Assembly: GCA_029168955.1 (NCBI GenBank) | Contig: JAPDOI010000150.1 | Coordinates: 1 to 64,000 of the forward strand | DNA from: Aplectana chamaeleonis | Lineage: Eukaryota > Nematoda > Chromadorea > Rhabditida > Cosmocercidae | Direction of reading: 5' to 3' | Length of the DNA stretch: 64,000 bases | Shown here: positions 11,581 to 23,500 of the stretch, in pieces | Layout: every line of letters starts with the position of its first letter | How positions within the stretch are numbered: the first letter of the stretch is position 1 | Notes under the pieces: generated by a model | The model's input: only the letters and a program-made list of their open reading frames with translations | What the model was told of the DNA's origin: nothing | Databases searched by the model: none | Position numbers and translations under genes: made by a program

Positions 11581-12241
11581 GCAAGCAATCGTGGTCGAAT
11601 TTCTATTTCGCTGTGTGACTTAAGGCCATAGATCCTTAATAATGCCTTCAAACCCTCACTGTCCAGCTCTTCAAAGCAAGCATGTTCACACATTTCGTGG
11701 ACTCGACCGACCAGTGTACTGCATGTAGTCTTCAGACTCCATCTTTCAAACGTTCAGGCACTGGTAACGTACTGTGAACAAGGACTTCTTGACATCGAAA
11801 ATGTGCTTTAGGGTTGAAATCGTTCCGCTGAACGAAACGTCTTATGGCGCCTTGGGAGAATCTGGCGCTTGTACCTCTCAAAGACTTCATTATCAAGCTT
11901 ACCAAGCAACAACCTCAGCCTTGCATCCTCAGAAAGGGATACACTATCATTTATTATCGTGTCCTCATGCCTTTCATGCCATCGAGAGAAACACCTATCC
12001 ATTTCGGGGTTAAACACGAATGCTAACGATTAACTTCGGACCATTCTATTCCGACATCAATTACGATTGATGCGGCACCACCTCAATTTCTGGCTTTGCC
12101 TCACTTTTTGTAGCCATTAATTTCATCATTTGCTGTACCAATTCCTACCAATTCCATTTGCTTTTGAGCATTTTCTTGCATCATCAGCCTCATTTGCTGA
12201 GCATTCTGATCTAACAGCTTTTGGACGGTTTCCTGGTTCAT
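11581..12241 (-). pseudogene. Gypsy Gag polyprotein, broken
   Basis: The minus-strand ATG at 12,241-12,239 opens MNQETVQKLLDQNAQQMRLM, a glutamine-rich helix like the start of many nematode Gypsy Gags. Further on come FSRWHERHED, LSEDARLRLLLGKL and ERYKRQILPRR, then in another frame DYMQYTGRVHEMCEHACFE and LLRIYGL. These match the general plan of a nematode retroelement Gag domain, judged from memory of the family. No zinc knuckle or protease is seen. Several frameshifts make it non-functional. The related plus-strand piece at 54.6-55.2 kb shares its core pattern. Confidence 0.7.
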
Positions 12242-12651
12242 TTTCAATTAAGGGTGATAATCTAAAATCGAGCCCAATACGCTCCTTCGCTCAAAAACGG
12301 CTCCAGCGTCCTGAACGCGAGCTCAGCAAATTGCTTTTTGGATCAAGCACAGTCCACCAAAATGTTCGATCTTTTGACCAAACTCCAGCCCAGAGGCGAC
12401 TGTTGGTCTTTTCAGGTGCCCAAGCGCAACAACGCGACTCCCTGATCTTATTGACCCCAGAACTTCACCCGCCGGGGCGGGATTCTGCTCTGATCTCAGG
12501 TATTCAACTGCAGGGCGGGCACCTAGTATATCGAAAGCAATTCAACCGCTGGGCGGGCTGCTATTGATTCTTTTGCACTTTTGAGGTCGGGGAACCGCTG
12601 AGGTGTCAACCCGATACGGACTTTTTGACTTTTTTTCAGGGAACCGCTGAG

Positions 12652-12669
12652 GTTACCGCCTGATCGCCA
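12652..12669 (-). other. Candidate primer-binding site of the Gypsy element
   Basis: Two bases inside the 5' LTR the minus strand reads TGGCGATCAGGCGGTAAC. The TGG start pairs with the CCA end of a tRNA primer, and the position is right. Which tRNA would pair was not worked out. Confidence 0.5.
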
Positions 12670-12671
12670 CT

Positions 12672-12987
12672 TGTTGTGTACGGGACACAATCGGCGTGCA
12701 AAAGGTTCAATCCAAAAGGTGCCACACGCAGGTGGCAGTGCAAAATGGTACAGCAAGAATATCGGTAGGAATAGTAGTGAGGTGAGTGGTGTGTTGTCGG
12801 CTTGGCTGACGGTGGTGGTGGCGTGGCAGCTACGACGTCGACGGTGGTGCAGATTGGCGGTGGTAGAAGGAATCCAGTTGTGAAACAGTGCGTCGGCAGG
12901 GGTTTATATAGCGCGGTGGGTGGTCTGTGATTGGCCGGTTTTCGCGCGTAGATCAAATCAACTGATATTTGATCTCCCATCACAACA
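12672..12987 (-). repeat. 5' LTR of the Gypsy element
   Basis: This is the partner of 2,804-3,150, with the same TGTTGTG...CACAACA termini and the same order of words (GTACGGGACACAATCGG, GGTTTATATAGCGCGGTGGG, ATTGGCCGGTTTTCGCGC). It is followed directly by the target duplication GTTAC. The TATATA stretch near 12,905 lies in a conserved part of both LTRs. Confidence 0.93.
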
Positions 12988-12992
12988 GTTAC

Positions 12993-14371
12993 CAAACGCG
13001 TACGTCCCACAAGGACATACTGCGCAGTGCAGCGGTTTGAGTAATTGTTAGTTGTGGCTTCTCTTCACGTTTTCTACCGTACAAATGTTCCTTTTGGGAT
13101 GCTTCAATACAGTGAAAGCCACAACCGCACAACTGGGACTCAGAGATGGTAGCCAGGCATCCATCTCTCTTTTGGGACCATTTTATCCCCATCCCGGCGA
13201 TTTAAAAGCCACGTTTTCCTCGTTGTAGGTTTGTGACAAACATAATTAAGCTAAACCCTCTAAATTGCAGTACAGATTTTAGCGAAATGCATTTTCATTG
13301 CTTCGCGAAAAGGTGTGGGTACCCATCAGAGAATCGAAAAAAAGAGTGATCAGAATACATTCTACAGATTTGGCTCAAAACGATCATTCAAGGCTTATTT
13401 AGGGCGCTGAACGCTGACCTGTGGTCTGTCTGCCGCTAGAATTAGGGATACTTTAGGTTACGGTAGCTTGAATGCCTTTTATCTGGCCGCGAACCGATTC
13501 AAGCTTTCTTTCGTATTCTTCACCGCAAATGCGCGTGCCGCCCATCCTGCATCGCCATAGCGGCACCGCCCAAACCGCCATGGGGTTTTCACCATTTAAA
13601 TCACTACTCGCTTCTCTGTTTAGTTCCCTTTCCACCATAAATAATTCTCTGATTATCTTACGCACCGTATACGCAAATGCAAGCCAGGAACTTCTGTGCA
13701 TGCCACATTTGAAGGCATAGTGCACCCTCAGATACGAATTTTGAGAGATGCATGTAATTGTGTAGAACACTCCTCCTGTATAACACGTGCCAAATGCGAG
13801 ATCTCGGTTCTTCAAATAAGCGAGATATACATATGCGACCACCACGGGCCCGACCCCCTCCGCTCACCAGCACGGGCCAGACCCCCCCCCTTGCCAGATT
13901 TCCGAACTCGATAGCGGCTAGATGGATGGAGGAATTTCAACCGTGTCGTCGTTCTTCACTCCAGTGCCTGTCGATCTCCTCACCCCATTTTCCTCTCGTG
14001 CAGCGGTTTCATCCCGCACCGCCATGGTGGTACGTGATAGAGTTCTCACAGTTTCACAGTTGCTTCCCTCACGTCTCTCGCGGTGGATAGTCCATCGCCT
14101 GTCCCGCGTGTGCCGCGCCTGCCGTGAGAACAATGAAAGACGCCTAAGGCTCTCGTGACTGCTTCGAAGTTTAGAATGCGTAGTAAATCATGCTGGTTTG
14201 CCTCGACAAGAATTTTTCCGAAACGCATAACGTGTGTGCGTTCATTATCAGCACACGCTTGTGGAAGAGCATAATCAGGGTAGAAAAATACTGAAGAATA
14301 AAGATTTGCGCTAAAAACGACCAAACACGAACTTTAATGAAAGGAATTGCATGGAGGATGGAGTAATGCGC
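12993..14371. other. Unannotated stretch with no recognised gene
   Basis: A 130-codon minus-strand open frame (13,453-13,845) and a few overlapping plus-strand ones exist. None shows a known motif, signal peptide or clear intron boundary, so I do not call them genes. The piece 13,830-14,130 is GC-rich compared with its neighbours. Confidence 0.4.
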
Positions 14372-14672
14372 AGTAGAGTGTTGCCCAAATATTCGTTTAT
14401 TCGAATAATATTCGAATAGTTCGAATATTCGAATATTTAAGGAAGTGGGTTATTCGGGTTTTTCGAATAATCGAATATTCAAAGATGTGGAGTATGCGTT
14501 TATTTGAGTAATAGAATATTCGAAGAAGTGGGAAATTCGTTGATTTGAATAATCGAGTTTTCAGAGAAGTGGAATATTCGGTTTATCTGAATAATCCAGT
14601 ATTCAAAGATGTGGATTATTCAAATTATTTGTTCATTCGAATATCTGAAAAAAATTGTTCCAACACTCTACT
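14372..14672. mobile_element. ATTCGAATA-rich inverted-terminal element, copy 1
   Basis: The ends are inverted: AGTAGAGTGTTG on the left and CAACACTCTACT on the right, both bordered by GCG/CGC. The interior is a degenerate run of TATTCGAATA words with AAGAAGTGG punctuations. Related copies occur at 48,963-49,180 and 51,221-51,431. There is no coding capacity. The TA at each edge would suit a Tc1/mariner-type MITE, which is only inferred. Confidence 0.72.
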
Positions 14673-14762
14673 GCGTAAACCTTGCAGAGAATTTCTAGCC
14701 GAACCTATGACTGGACGAGTCAAGAGGTCATGGAAAAGGTGAGCGAAGACTGTGAGTAGCTA

Positions 14763-15120
14763 TCAGGTTGTCCGATAAGTTCTTGCCGTTTTTTAAATTT
14801 TTCGTAATATAATTGTAATATAATATAATAATATAATGTAATATAATGTAATGTAATAATGTAATATAATATAATATAATATAATATTAATTTAATATAT
14901 TTTTAATTTTAATTAATTTTAAATTTAATTTTAAATTTAAATTTTTAAATTAAATTCTTTCGCAAACCAATATCGACTAATCGAAACAAAAAACCAAATA
15001 GACTTTCTTGTAGAGCGAAAATTCTATTTCGAATAAATACAAAACATTGTACCAAAAATTTCATTTCGATCGCTAATTTTTTAATTTAAAAAAACGGCAA
15101 GAACTTATCGGACAACCTAA
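14763..15120. mobile_element. Mariner-type MITE with TA duplication
   Basis: TA flanks both ends (14,761-14,762 and 15,121-15,122). The terminal inverted repeats are about 31 bp and nearly perfect, starting AGGTTGTCCGATAAGTTC one or two bases in. The interior is AT-rich, with a long TAATATAA tract, and has no transposase. The termini resemble mariner ends in length and in the AGGTTGTCCG-type start. Confidence 0.85.
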
Positions 15121-15330
15121 TATTTAAAGGGTCTGTAGAGTTGCAGCGACTAGCGGCGCGTTGCTGAGCGAGAGCTTGGCGGCGTGGTCGAAACATACCA
15201 CGCCCCAAACTCTCACTCAGCAAGCGTTACGCACAAACCCCACCCCAGGGTTGCTTTAAAACGCAGCCTGATTTGCCGTTTCTCCATTACGTACAACCTC
15301 ACTGATTCGACGTCAGATTTACTTTTAGTC

Positions 15331-15951
15331 TCCGACACTGGCAGCGGTCTCCTACAGGAGAAAACGACGATCGCGGTCTCCCACAGGAGCTGTTTTGTCC
15401 TGTAGGAGACCGAACTAGAACGAAGCGGTCTCCTCACAGGACATGCTGCCGCATCGCTTTCCACTGGGTCTCCTACAGGACTAAACAGCTCCGGTAGGTG
15501 ACCCTGGAACGCGCACGTTGAAGTATTGATCGAACCCGCGCGGTGTACGATACGCGTGTGCATGGGGTGGAGAGCCGATTCGCCCATGCAGAGTTCACAG
15601 AGGCGCCCTTCATTGGTTGATTGGGGTGCTTTGGGGCCGGAGTTCCACATTTCTGGGGAAATGGGGGAAGAATGCTATTGGGGCTTCATCCTCTATAGTA
15701 AATTTTGCCGTTGACAAAGTTGTCGACGGGGAAGTGTGAAAATCATGCTTCGATTTCAAAAAATTCGAAAACTAGGCGGTTTTGGCTTGATTCCAGCAAA
15801 CATTATTTGAAATTCCCTCCAAGCTACCGTACAAGTTCCGGTCTCCTACAGGAGAATCACAGGACTCCTACAGGAGAAAACCAGGACTTCTGTTGCAGGG
15901 GAGACTAGGACTCCCAGCGGACTCCTGTAGGAGTCCGCCGCCAGTGTCGGA
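15331..15951. mobile_element. Inverted-repeat element with TCCTACAGGA motifs
   Basis: The outer 30 bp at 15,331-15,360 match the complement of 15,922-15,951 at 28 of 30 positions (TCCGACACTGGC...CTCCTACAGGAG). The hairpin-capable word TCCTACAGGA and relatives recur several times inside near both ends. No target duplication is evident and there is no transposase, so the superfamily is unknown. Confidence 0.68.
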
Positions 15952-17114
15952 AGCCGTTTCTGTGGTGGCTTGATAGGGAGTATTCTGGCTCCAGAATACT
16001 GCTGCGAGTATTATAGCTCGCCAAAAGCTTTATTGTTGTTCACGGCGGAGCGCATGGGTAAAATGCTCAACATTGTGGGCGTGGCCTCTTACTACAGTGC
16101 GTTTTACAATTATAGGACGCCTTCGGATGTCCCTAAAACACTTCTCCACCGAAGCTTTTCTGTCAAAACTACAATAATCGGCTCAAGAAATCACCATCAT
16201 AGTCACATTCCAGATCACATGAGCATCTCATCATTTTTTGAACACAACTTTCCGTTCTTTTGGTTTGTTGCATACTCATAGGGCACCTTAGACAATCCGC
16301 AATTTGCTTGTTAATACAAGCGAAACCATTTCAGTTTCATAGCGATTATGTTCTCGGCCACTGTTTTATACCTCATTTAGGTGATTGAAGACACTTCTTG
16401 GCAGCTTTTAGAGGACTACCGTGTTGAATTGATCGCAGTCCTCTAATAGATCACGTTCCCGCTCTTCCATGACCTCCGTTTGCTGACTGCCCGATGTTTC
16501 AGGGTGGAATAGGCACAGGTAGCAATCAGGATGTCTGGCGAGACCCATTAGTCATGATTCGAAGCAAATTCTCAATGAAACGTACGCGGGTCGGGACCGG
16601 ACTCGCGCAGAATTCGGGGCTGAGCATCCTTGCACAACCATTAGACAGTAACTTTGTGCAGCACAGCATCGGATAAACAGCTAAAAGGAAGGTATCATTG
16701 TTTGGAGCGATTCACGGGCTGACTCGGTTCAGTTTTCCTCAGCAAAACAAGGCAACCGGATCGGGAAAGTTGAAGAAGGCCTTGGTAGGCCTTTTGGACT
16801 CGAGGGCACTGGTTTTGAGGTAGGTTTGACTATCATTGCTCGAGTGATTCAGCAAAGCTCAAAATTTGTTGCTCCGCGCGCGAGAGCGAGCATATGAAGC
16901 ATACGCGCACAGACGCACGTAGTAAATGGGAATAAATTTTACTCCGGAACAGGGTACACTATCTAATGTCTCCAGATTCACTTCGTCTGGACACCATAGA
17001 AAAACAGGGCCAAAGAATCGTATATATGGATGAGTTCACTAGCAGAGCTCAATTGAGATCGCGGCAGCATTTGTCTTTGGTGGTGAATATAGTCCATAGC
17101 ATTTCCCGCCGCCA
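15952..17114. other. No gene seen
   Basis: Only short open frames occur and none has a motif, and no repeat unit was recognised by eye. Confidence 0.4.
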
Positions 17115-17118
17115 TTAA

Positions 17119-17602
17119 AGGCAGTGTTCACGATGATTTTTGTCCCCGAGTTTTTCACATAGAACAATGCGTTGGCCTCCAGGTGTTACCAAAATTACGA
17201 AGAAACGGCGAGAAACGCATTAAAACGTCGTATTCCAAAGACATTATTCTGTAACATGGACTAGTTGTCCGGTTGGAAGAACATGTTCATGGTGGTTGTC
17301 ATCGGTGGAAAATTGGGTCAATCGAAAATAGAAGAATATTTTATGCAAAGCAGGATTAGTTAGGGTCCTAAGCGAAGAACGGAGCAGTACAGGGCAGAGA
17401 AGTGCAAAGGGCGGGCCCACAAAGGATTTCATTGTCACAACAAACACTTCCTGTGATACCTAATAGGCGGGGTGATACTTAAGCATTTCGTGTACTTCTG
17501 GTGCGTTTTTCTAAATTTCTACGTCATTTTAGTTTTACCCGGGGGCCACTTGAACAATATAGCGAATAATCTCAAAATTGAAGATTATCGTGAGCACTGT
17601 CT
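17119..17602. mobile_element. TTAA-flanked MITE, AGGCAG family, copy 2
   Basis: TTAA occurs at 17,115-17,118 and 17,603-17,606. The left end is AGGCAGTGTTCACGAT and the right end is its imperfect inverse (complement AGACAGTGCTCACGAT). The interior differs from the copies at 5,504 and 58,569, so this is a different subfamily sharing the termini. No coding capacity is seen. Confidence 0.8.
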
Positions 17603-17606
17603 TTAA

Positions 17607-18984
17607 CTAACGGCGTCGCTTCAAGAGTGGCTGCTGTCGCGGTGGCGAAAACACTGTTAGTTCACCACGTCGCCGTTGCAGTGCCCCACTTCGTCGCCGT
17701 CGTCCTTGTGTTACTTCCCCTATTTTCCATCTTTGCCCTGCCACAGCGAGACTCGCCGCGGTGCCACTCTGCAGAGCCCTTGAAACAATCGTGGTGAATA
17801 GAAGAGGAGGTAGGAGCAAGGTTGGGATTTATGGTCGACAGTTGGGTTTGCCGCGAAAATAGCATGCGGTCATTGGAGCCGAATCCAACTGAAGCTCGTG
17901 CATGAATTTTAGTCTAGAACGAGAAGTGTTTAAGGATGGATGTTGTGCGAGGAAAAGATTAGAATAAACTCGAGATATTAAACCAAGACATTTAAGTGAA
18001 TCTTTGAACTACAAAAATGTGCTCGTCGCCTACGTTTTCAACCATCACCCTCGCTTTTTCCGCCGAGCGAGGTGGAAATTATCTACCACAGCGCCATGAA
18101 TGTCGCCAGTGCGGTGACTCCGCCGCGCAGTGGTGAGACGACCACCCAGATGCCGAAGAAACATCAAAATTTCAACAGCCGGGTCATGCTGTGGATACTG
18201 TAATTCTCCACATACAGACCATTTTCCCTATGAGTAACGGCGCACGGCTTGCAAAACTTCTAGATGGGGTTTACCTAGTCCATTTCGACTAAATAGCACA
18301 TACTGTCGTTCTCGCAGCCTAATTCCGGTCTGCATGAGGGGACCACGATTATCACATGTCGCGTAATGCAACGGCCGTAGTCCGCGAGTTCGGACCGGAA
18401 TATGGCTTCGAGAACAGCAGTGATTTGGAAGTGTCAAAATGTGATCGAGCCGTGCCTTTAAAGGCATCGTACCGGCCGAAACCTATATTATTGTTGCATA
18501 CTTTGTAATCAAAAATGCTTTATTTGTGATGGAAAATCAGGTTGAATACATCATTGAAGTGTATTTGAACGTAGTTTCTGACATTTTTCTGCTTTCGGAG
18601 TCTATGCCATAGCAATTTTTGAAGTTTTCAGCATGCGGAGCTCGTGCCACAAACATTTCCGAAGTTTTTGACGAGTCACTTGGGAATTCCATGAAAAAAG
18701 ACCAAATGATCGACCCAGGAATGCTTAGTGGTCGGCCCCACAGCAATTTTAAGGTGGCCATACCTTTTTGGGGGCTTATTCTCAGACCACCAAGCTTCGT
18801 ATGTGATCTCCGCCAACTTTAATCATAGTATTCATTGTTCGCTAAAAGTTGTAGGTGATTTCCAGCGCACACGATACTTCCTAATGTTTTCAAGAAATAG
18901 CCTCTCAGCCTCACCTTTAGTCTCAACCCCCTGTTGAAGCTCCCATTTTACGCTTATTTATTTATTCATTTATGAATACTAGGA
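17607..18984. other. No gene seen
   Basis: Short open frames only, on both strands, with no recognised domain and no strong repeat. Confidence 0.4.
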
Positions 18985-19019
18985 AAATCCGGGTAAAAAA
19001 CAAGGTTTACGGAAAATTT

Positions 19020-19182
19020 GCCCGAATGCTCGGAGAATTTGCCCGATGCGTAGCGCGGGAAGAATATGCCCGCGAGGAGGGAGAAAATGCCCGCCACGAG
19101 ATGAGGAAATGTCCGCCGCGAGGGGAGAAAATGCCTGCCATGAGATGAGGAAATGTCCGCCGCGAGGGGAGGATATGCCGCA
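19020..19182. repeat. Short tandem repeat, period about 46 bp
   Basis: The unit runs GAGAAAATGCCCGCC, ACGAGATGAGGAAATG, TCCGCCGCGAGGGGA and is present about twice cleanly, with degenerate half-units upstream (TTGCCCGATGCG, AATATGCCCGCGAGG). A similar style of GCGGG/AAATTTTCTCC repeat occurs around 40.36-40.72 kb. Confidence 0.6.
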
Positions 19183-19419
19183 TTAGAAATACAGTTCGTC
19201 TATGACCCTGCCTTATGATTAACTGCCTACCGCAGCCTGTTAGAATAAAACATTAAACGCTTGCACACGCGTACCCACGGTATAAGTGTATCGAAACCTC
19301 ACCCAAACTGCACATTTTCGTAGATAATTTTGTTGTGCGAAAAACTGGACAAAGAAACAAAACTATGAAATAGTGTAGGTGCTCAAACTTCATTCGGAGA
19401 AGTAAAATGTGGTAAATCG

Positions 19420-19442
19420 CTCCCGCCGCGAAGCGGCGGGAG
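19420..19442. repeat. GC-rich perfect hairpin
   Basis: CTCCCGCCGC followed by GAA and GCGGCGGGAG forms a 10-bp stem with a 3-base loop. No run of U follows, so I do not call it a terminator. Confidence 0.5.
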
Positions 19443-19662
19443 AGGTTTGATTTTGGTCGGGACTTGTGATCACTTTAGATTTTGGTAAAGTAGTTAATAA
19501 AACCTGTAAAACAAAATTTCTAGAGATTTCCTTCTGGATATAAGTGAGAGAGTCCAGAAGACACCCGCTGACAAAATTTGAGCCAAATCGATTCAAAAAT
19601 AACAAAGTTAGATTGGCGGAAGCTTAGCTAAAATTCGTGTTGTGCGCCTGTAACGCGTCTCA

Positions 19663-19690
19663 CGTTCCTCGTTCCTCGTTCCTCGTTCCT
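19663..19690. repeat. Microsatellite (CGTTCCT)4
   Basis: Four head-to-tail copies of the 7-base unit CGTTCCT are present. Confidence 0.85.
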
Positions 19691-19784
19691 GGCATCACGC
19701 ACCCTTAGTAGTAGGCACTGCGATCAGTTGGGGAGGCAGGTAAGTTGGTATGTGGACAGGCTGATGAGTAGGTAGACAAAGAGT

Positions 19785-20510
19785 ACTTACTGTTTAACTT
19801 TAACTACTTTGCTTCTTACTGCTTATCGTATCAAGTGATATTATCAGTTAGTAGACCAAATCGCTGAAAAACGTTGTAGGCTGTAATTTTTCGATGGGAA
19901 GGGACAGGGGAAGTGACAAACAAGTTTGTTACTTACTGTTTCACATTAACTACTTTGCTTCTTACTGCTTATCATATCAAGTGATATTATCAGTTAGTAG
20001 ACCAAATCGCTGAAAAACGTTGTAGGCTGTGCTTTTCGATGGGATGGGACAGGGGAAGTGACTAACAAGTTTGTTACTTACTGTTTCACATTAACTACTT
20101 TGCGCCCTGTATGTAATCAAGTGATATTATCAGTTAGTAGACCAAATCGCTGAAAAACGTTGTAGGCTGTGCTTTTCGATGGGATGGGACAGGGAAGTGA
20201 CTAACAAGTTTGGTACTTACTGTTTCACATTAACTACTTTACTTCTTACTGCTTATCATATCAAGTGATATTATCAGTTGGTAGACCAAATCGCTAAAAC
20301 ACGTTGCAGGCTGCACTTTTCGATGGGAAGGTACAGGGGAAGTGACTAACAAGTTTGTTACTTACTGTTTCACATTAACTACTTTACTTCTTACTGCTTA
20401 TCATATCAAGTGATATTATCAGCTGGTAGACCAAATCGCTAAAACACGTTGTAAGCTGTACTTTTTCGCAGGGAAGGGACAGGGGAAGGGACTAACAAGT
20501 TTGTTACTTT
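19785..20510. repeat. Satellite of about 146-bp units, five copies
   Basis: The word ACTTACTGTTT recurs at 19,785, 19,931, 20,076, 20,215 and 20,360, and a truncated form is at 20,506. Spacings are 146, 145, 139, 145 and 146. Each unit carries CAAGTGATATTATCAG, GTAGACCAAATCGCT and GGGACAGGGGAAGTGACTAAC. The third unit has a small internal deletion. The sixth unit stops after GTTACTTT, exactly where the 42-bp array begins. A stray copy of the unit edge is found past the far end of the array (37,890-37,907). Confidence 0.93.
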
Positions 20511-23500
20511 CTGATGACGTCATCAGGATGTCATGTAAAGCACACAAGGCATCTGATCACGTCATCAGGGTGTCATTTAAAGTATATAGAGCATCTGATG
20601 ACGTCATCAGGGTGTCATCTAATGTACAAAGGGCATCTGATGACGTCATCAGGGTGTCATATAAAGTACATAAGGCATCTGATGACGTCATCAGGGTGTC
20701 ATGTAAAGTACACAAGGCATCTGATGACGTCATCAGGGTGTCACTTAAAGTACATAGGGCATCTGATGACGTCATCAGGGTGTCATCTAGAGTACAAAGG
20801 GCATCTGACGACGTCATCAGGGTGTCATATAAAGTACATAAGGCATCTGATGACGTCATCAGGGTGTCATGTAAAGTACATAGGGCATCTGATGACGTCA
20901 TCAGGATGTCATGTAAAGTACATAGGGCATCTGATGACGTCATCAGGGTGTCATGCAAAGTACACAAGGCATCTGATGACGTCATCAGGGTGTCATTTAA
21001 AGTATATAGGGCATCTGATGACGTCATCAGGGTGTCATCTAGAGTACAAAGGGCATCTGATGACGTCATCAGGGCGTCACATAAAGTACATAAGGCATCT
21101 GATGACGTCATCAGGGTGTCATGTAAAGTACACAAGGCATCTGATGACGTCATCAGGGTGTCATATAAAGTACATAAGGCATCTGATGACGTCATCAGGG
21201 TGTCATATAAAGTACACAAGGCATCTGATGACGTCATCAGGGTGTCATGTAAAGTACGTAGGGCATCTGATGACGTCATCAGGGTGTCATCTAGAGTACA
21301 AAGGGCATCTGATGACGTCATCAGGGTGTCATATAAAGTACATAAGGCATCTGATGACGTCATCTGGGTGTCATGTAAAGTACATAGAGCATCTGATGAC
21401 GTCATCAGGATGTCATGTAAAGTACGTAGGGCATCTGATGACGTCATCAGGGTGTCATGCAAAGTACACAAGGCATCTGATGACGTCATCAGGGTGTCAT
21501 TTAAAGTATATATGGCATCTGATGACGTCATCAGGGTGTCATCTAGAGTACAAAGGGCATCTGATGACGTCATCAGGGCGTCACATAAAGTACATAAGGC
21601 ATCTGATGACGTCATCAGGGTGTCATGTAAAGTACATAGGGCATCTGATGACGTCATCAGGATGTCATGTAAAGTACGTAGGGCATCTGATGACGTCATC
21701 AGGGTGTCATCTAAAGTACATGGGGCATCTGATCACGTCATCAGGGTGTCATTTGAAGTATATAGGGCATCTGATGACGTCATCAGGGTGTCATGTAAAG
21801 TACGTAGGGCATCTGATGACGTCATCAAGGTGTCATGCAAAGTACACAAGGCATCTGATGACGTCATCAGGGTGTCATTTAAAGTATATAGGGCATCTGA
21901 TGACGTCATCAGGGTGTCATCTAGAGTACAAAGGGCATCTGATGACGTCATCAGGGTGTCATATAAAGTACATAAGGCATCTGATGACGTCATCAGGGTG
22001 TCATGTAAAGTACATAGGGCATCTGATGACGTCATCAGGATGTCATGTAAAGTACGTAGGGCATCTGATGACGTCATCAGGGTGTCATCTAAAGTACATG
22101 GGGCATCTGATCACGTCATCAGGGTGTCATTTGAAGTATATAGGGCATCTGATGACGTCATCAGGGTGTCATATAAAGTACATAAGGCATCTGATGACGT
22201 CATCAGGGTGTCATGTAAAGTACATAGGGCATCTGATGACGTCATCAGGGTGTCATGCAAAGTACACAAGGCATCTGATGACGTCATCAGGGTGTCATTT
22301 GAAGTATATAGGGCATCTGATGACGTCATCAGGGTGTCATCTAAAGTACAAAGGGCATCTGATGACGTCATCAGGGTGTCATATAAAGTACATAAGGCAT
22401 CTGATGACGTCATCAGGGTGTCATGTAAAGTACATAGGGCATCTGATGACGTCATCAGGATGTCATGTAAAGTACATATGGCATCTGATGACGTCATCAG
22501 GGTGTCATCTAAAGTACATGGGGCATCTGGTCACGTCATCAGGGTGTCATTTAAAGTATATAGGGCATCTGATGACGTCATCAGGGTGTCATCTAAAGTA
22601 CATAGGGCATCTGATGACGTCATCAGGGTGTCATGTAAAGTACATAGGGCATCTGATGACGTCATCAGGGTGTCATGCAAAGTACATAGGGCATCTGATG
22701 ACGTCATCAGGGTGTCATGTAAAGTACATAGGGCATCTGATGACGTCATCAGGGTGTCATGCAAAGTACATAGGGCATCTGATGACGTCATCAGGGTGTC
22801 ATGTAAAGTACATAGGGCATCTGATGACGTCATCAGGTTGTCATCTAAAGTACAAAGGGCAGCTGATGACGGCATCAGGATGTCATGTAAAGTACGTAGG
22901 GCATCTGATGACGTCATCAGGGTGTCATCTAAAGTACATGGGGCATCTGATGACGTCATCAGGGTGTCATTTGAAGTATATAGGGCATCTGATGACGTCA
23001 TCAGGTTGTCATCTAAAGTACAAAGGGCATCTGATGACGTTATCATGGTGTCATCTAAAGTACATAGGGCATCTGATGACGTCATCAGAATGTCATGTAA
23101 AGTACATAGGGCATCTGATGGCGTCATCAGGATGTCATGTAAAGTACATAGGGCATCTGATGACGTCATCAGGGTGTCATGCAAAGTACATAGGGCATCT
23201 GATGACGTCATCAGGGTGTCATGTAAAGTACATGAGGCATCTAATGACGTCATCAGGTTGTCATCTAAAGTACAAAGGGCATCTGATGACGTCATCATGG
23301 TGTCATCTAAAGTACATAGGGCATCTGACGACGTCATCAGGATGTCATGTAAAGTACATAAGGCATCTGATGACGTCATCAGGGTGTCATGCAAAGTACA
23401 CAAGGCATCTGATGACGTCATCAGGGTGTCATTTAAAGTATATAGGGCATCTGATGACGTCATCAGGGTGTCATCTAGAGTACAAAGGGCATCTGATGAC

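Larger units (their letters stand above)
2804..12987 (-). mobile_element. Gypsy-type LTR retrotransposon, degenerate, with nested insertions
   Basis: Two closely similar LTRs bound this element, and the 5-bp sequence GTTAC stands immediately outside both (2,799-2,803 and 12,988-12,992), which is a target-site duplication. On the minus strand the order is 5' LTR, candidate primer-binding site, gag, reverse transcriptase, RNase H, zinc-binding integrase domain, integrase core, integrase C-terminus, polypurine tract, 3' LTR. RT before integrase is the Ty3/Gypsy order. No envelope-like gene is seen. Every coding block carries stops or frame changes, so this copy is dead. At about 10.2 kb it is longer than usual because of nested insertions at 3.5-3.8, 4.6-5.3, 5.5-6.0, 6.2-7.4, 7.9-8.6 and 9.3-11.5 kb. 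Confidence 0.92.

Noticed and set aside
13453..13845. A 130-codon minus-strand frame as a gene
   Set aside because: No recognised motif and no splice support; several shadow frames of similar length overlap it.
19420..19442. A transcription terminator hairpin
   Set aside because: No U-run follows, and bacterial-type terminators are not expected here.
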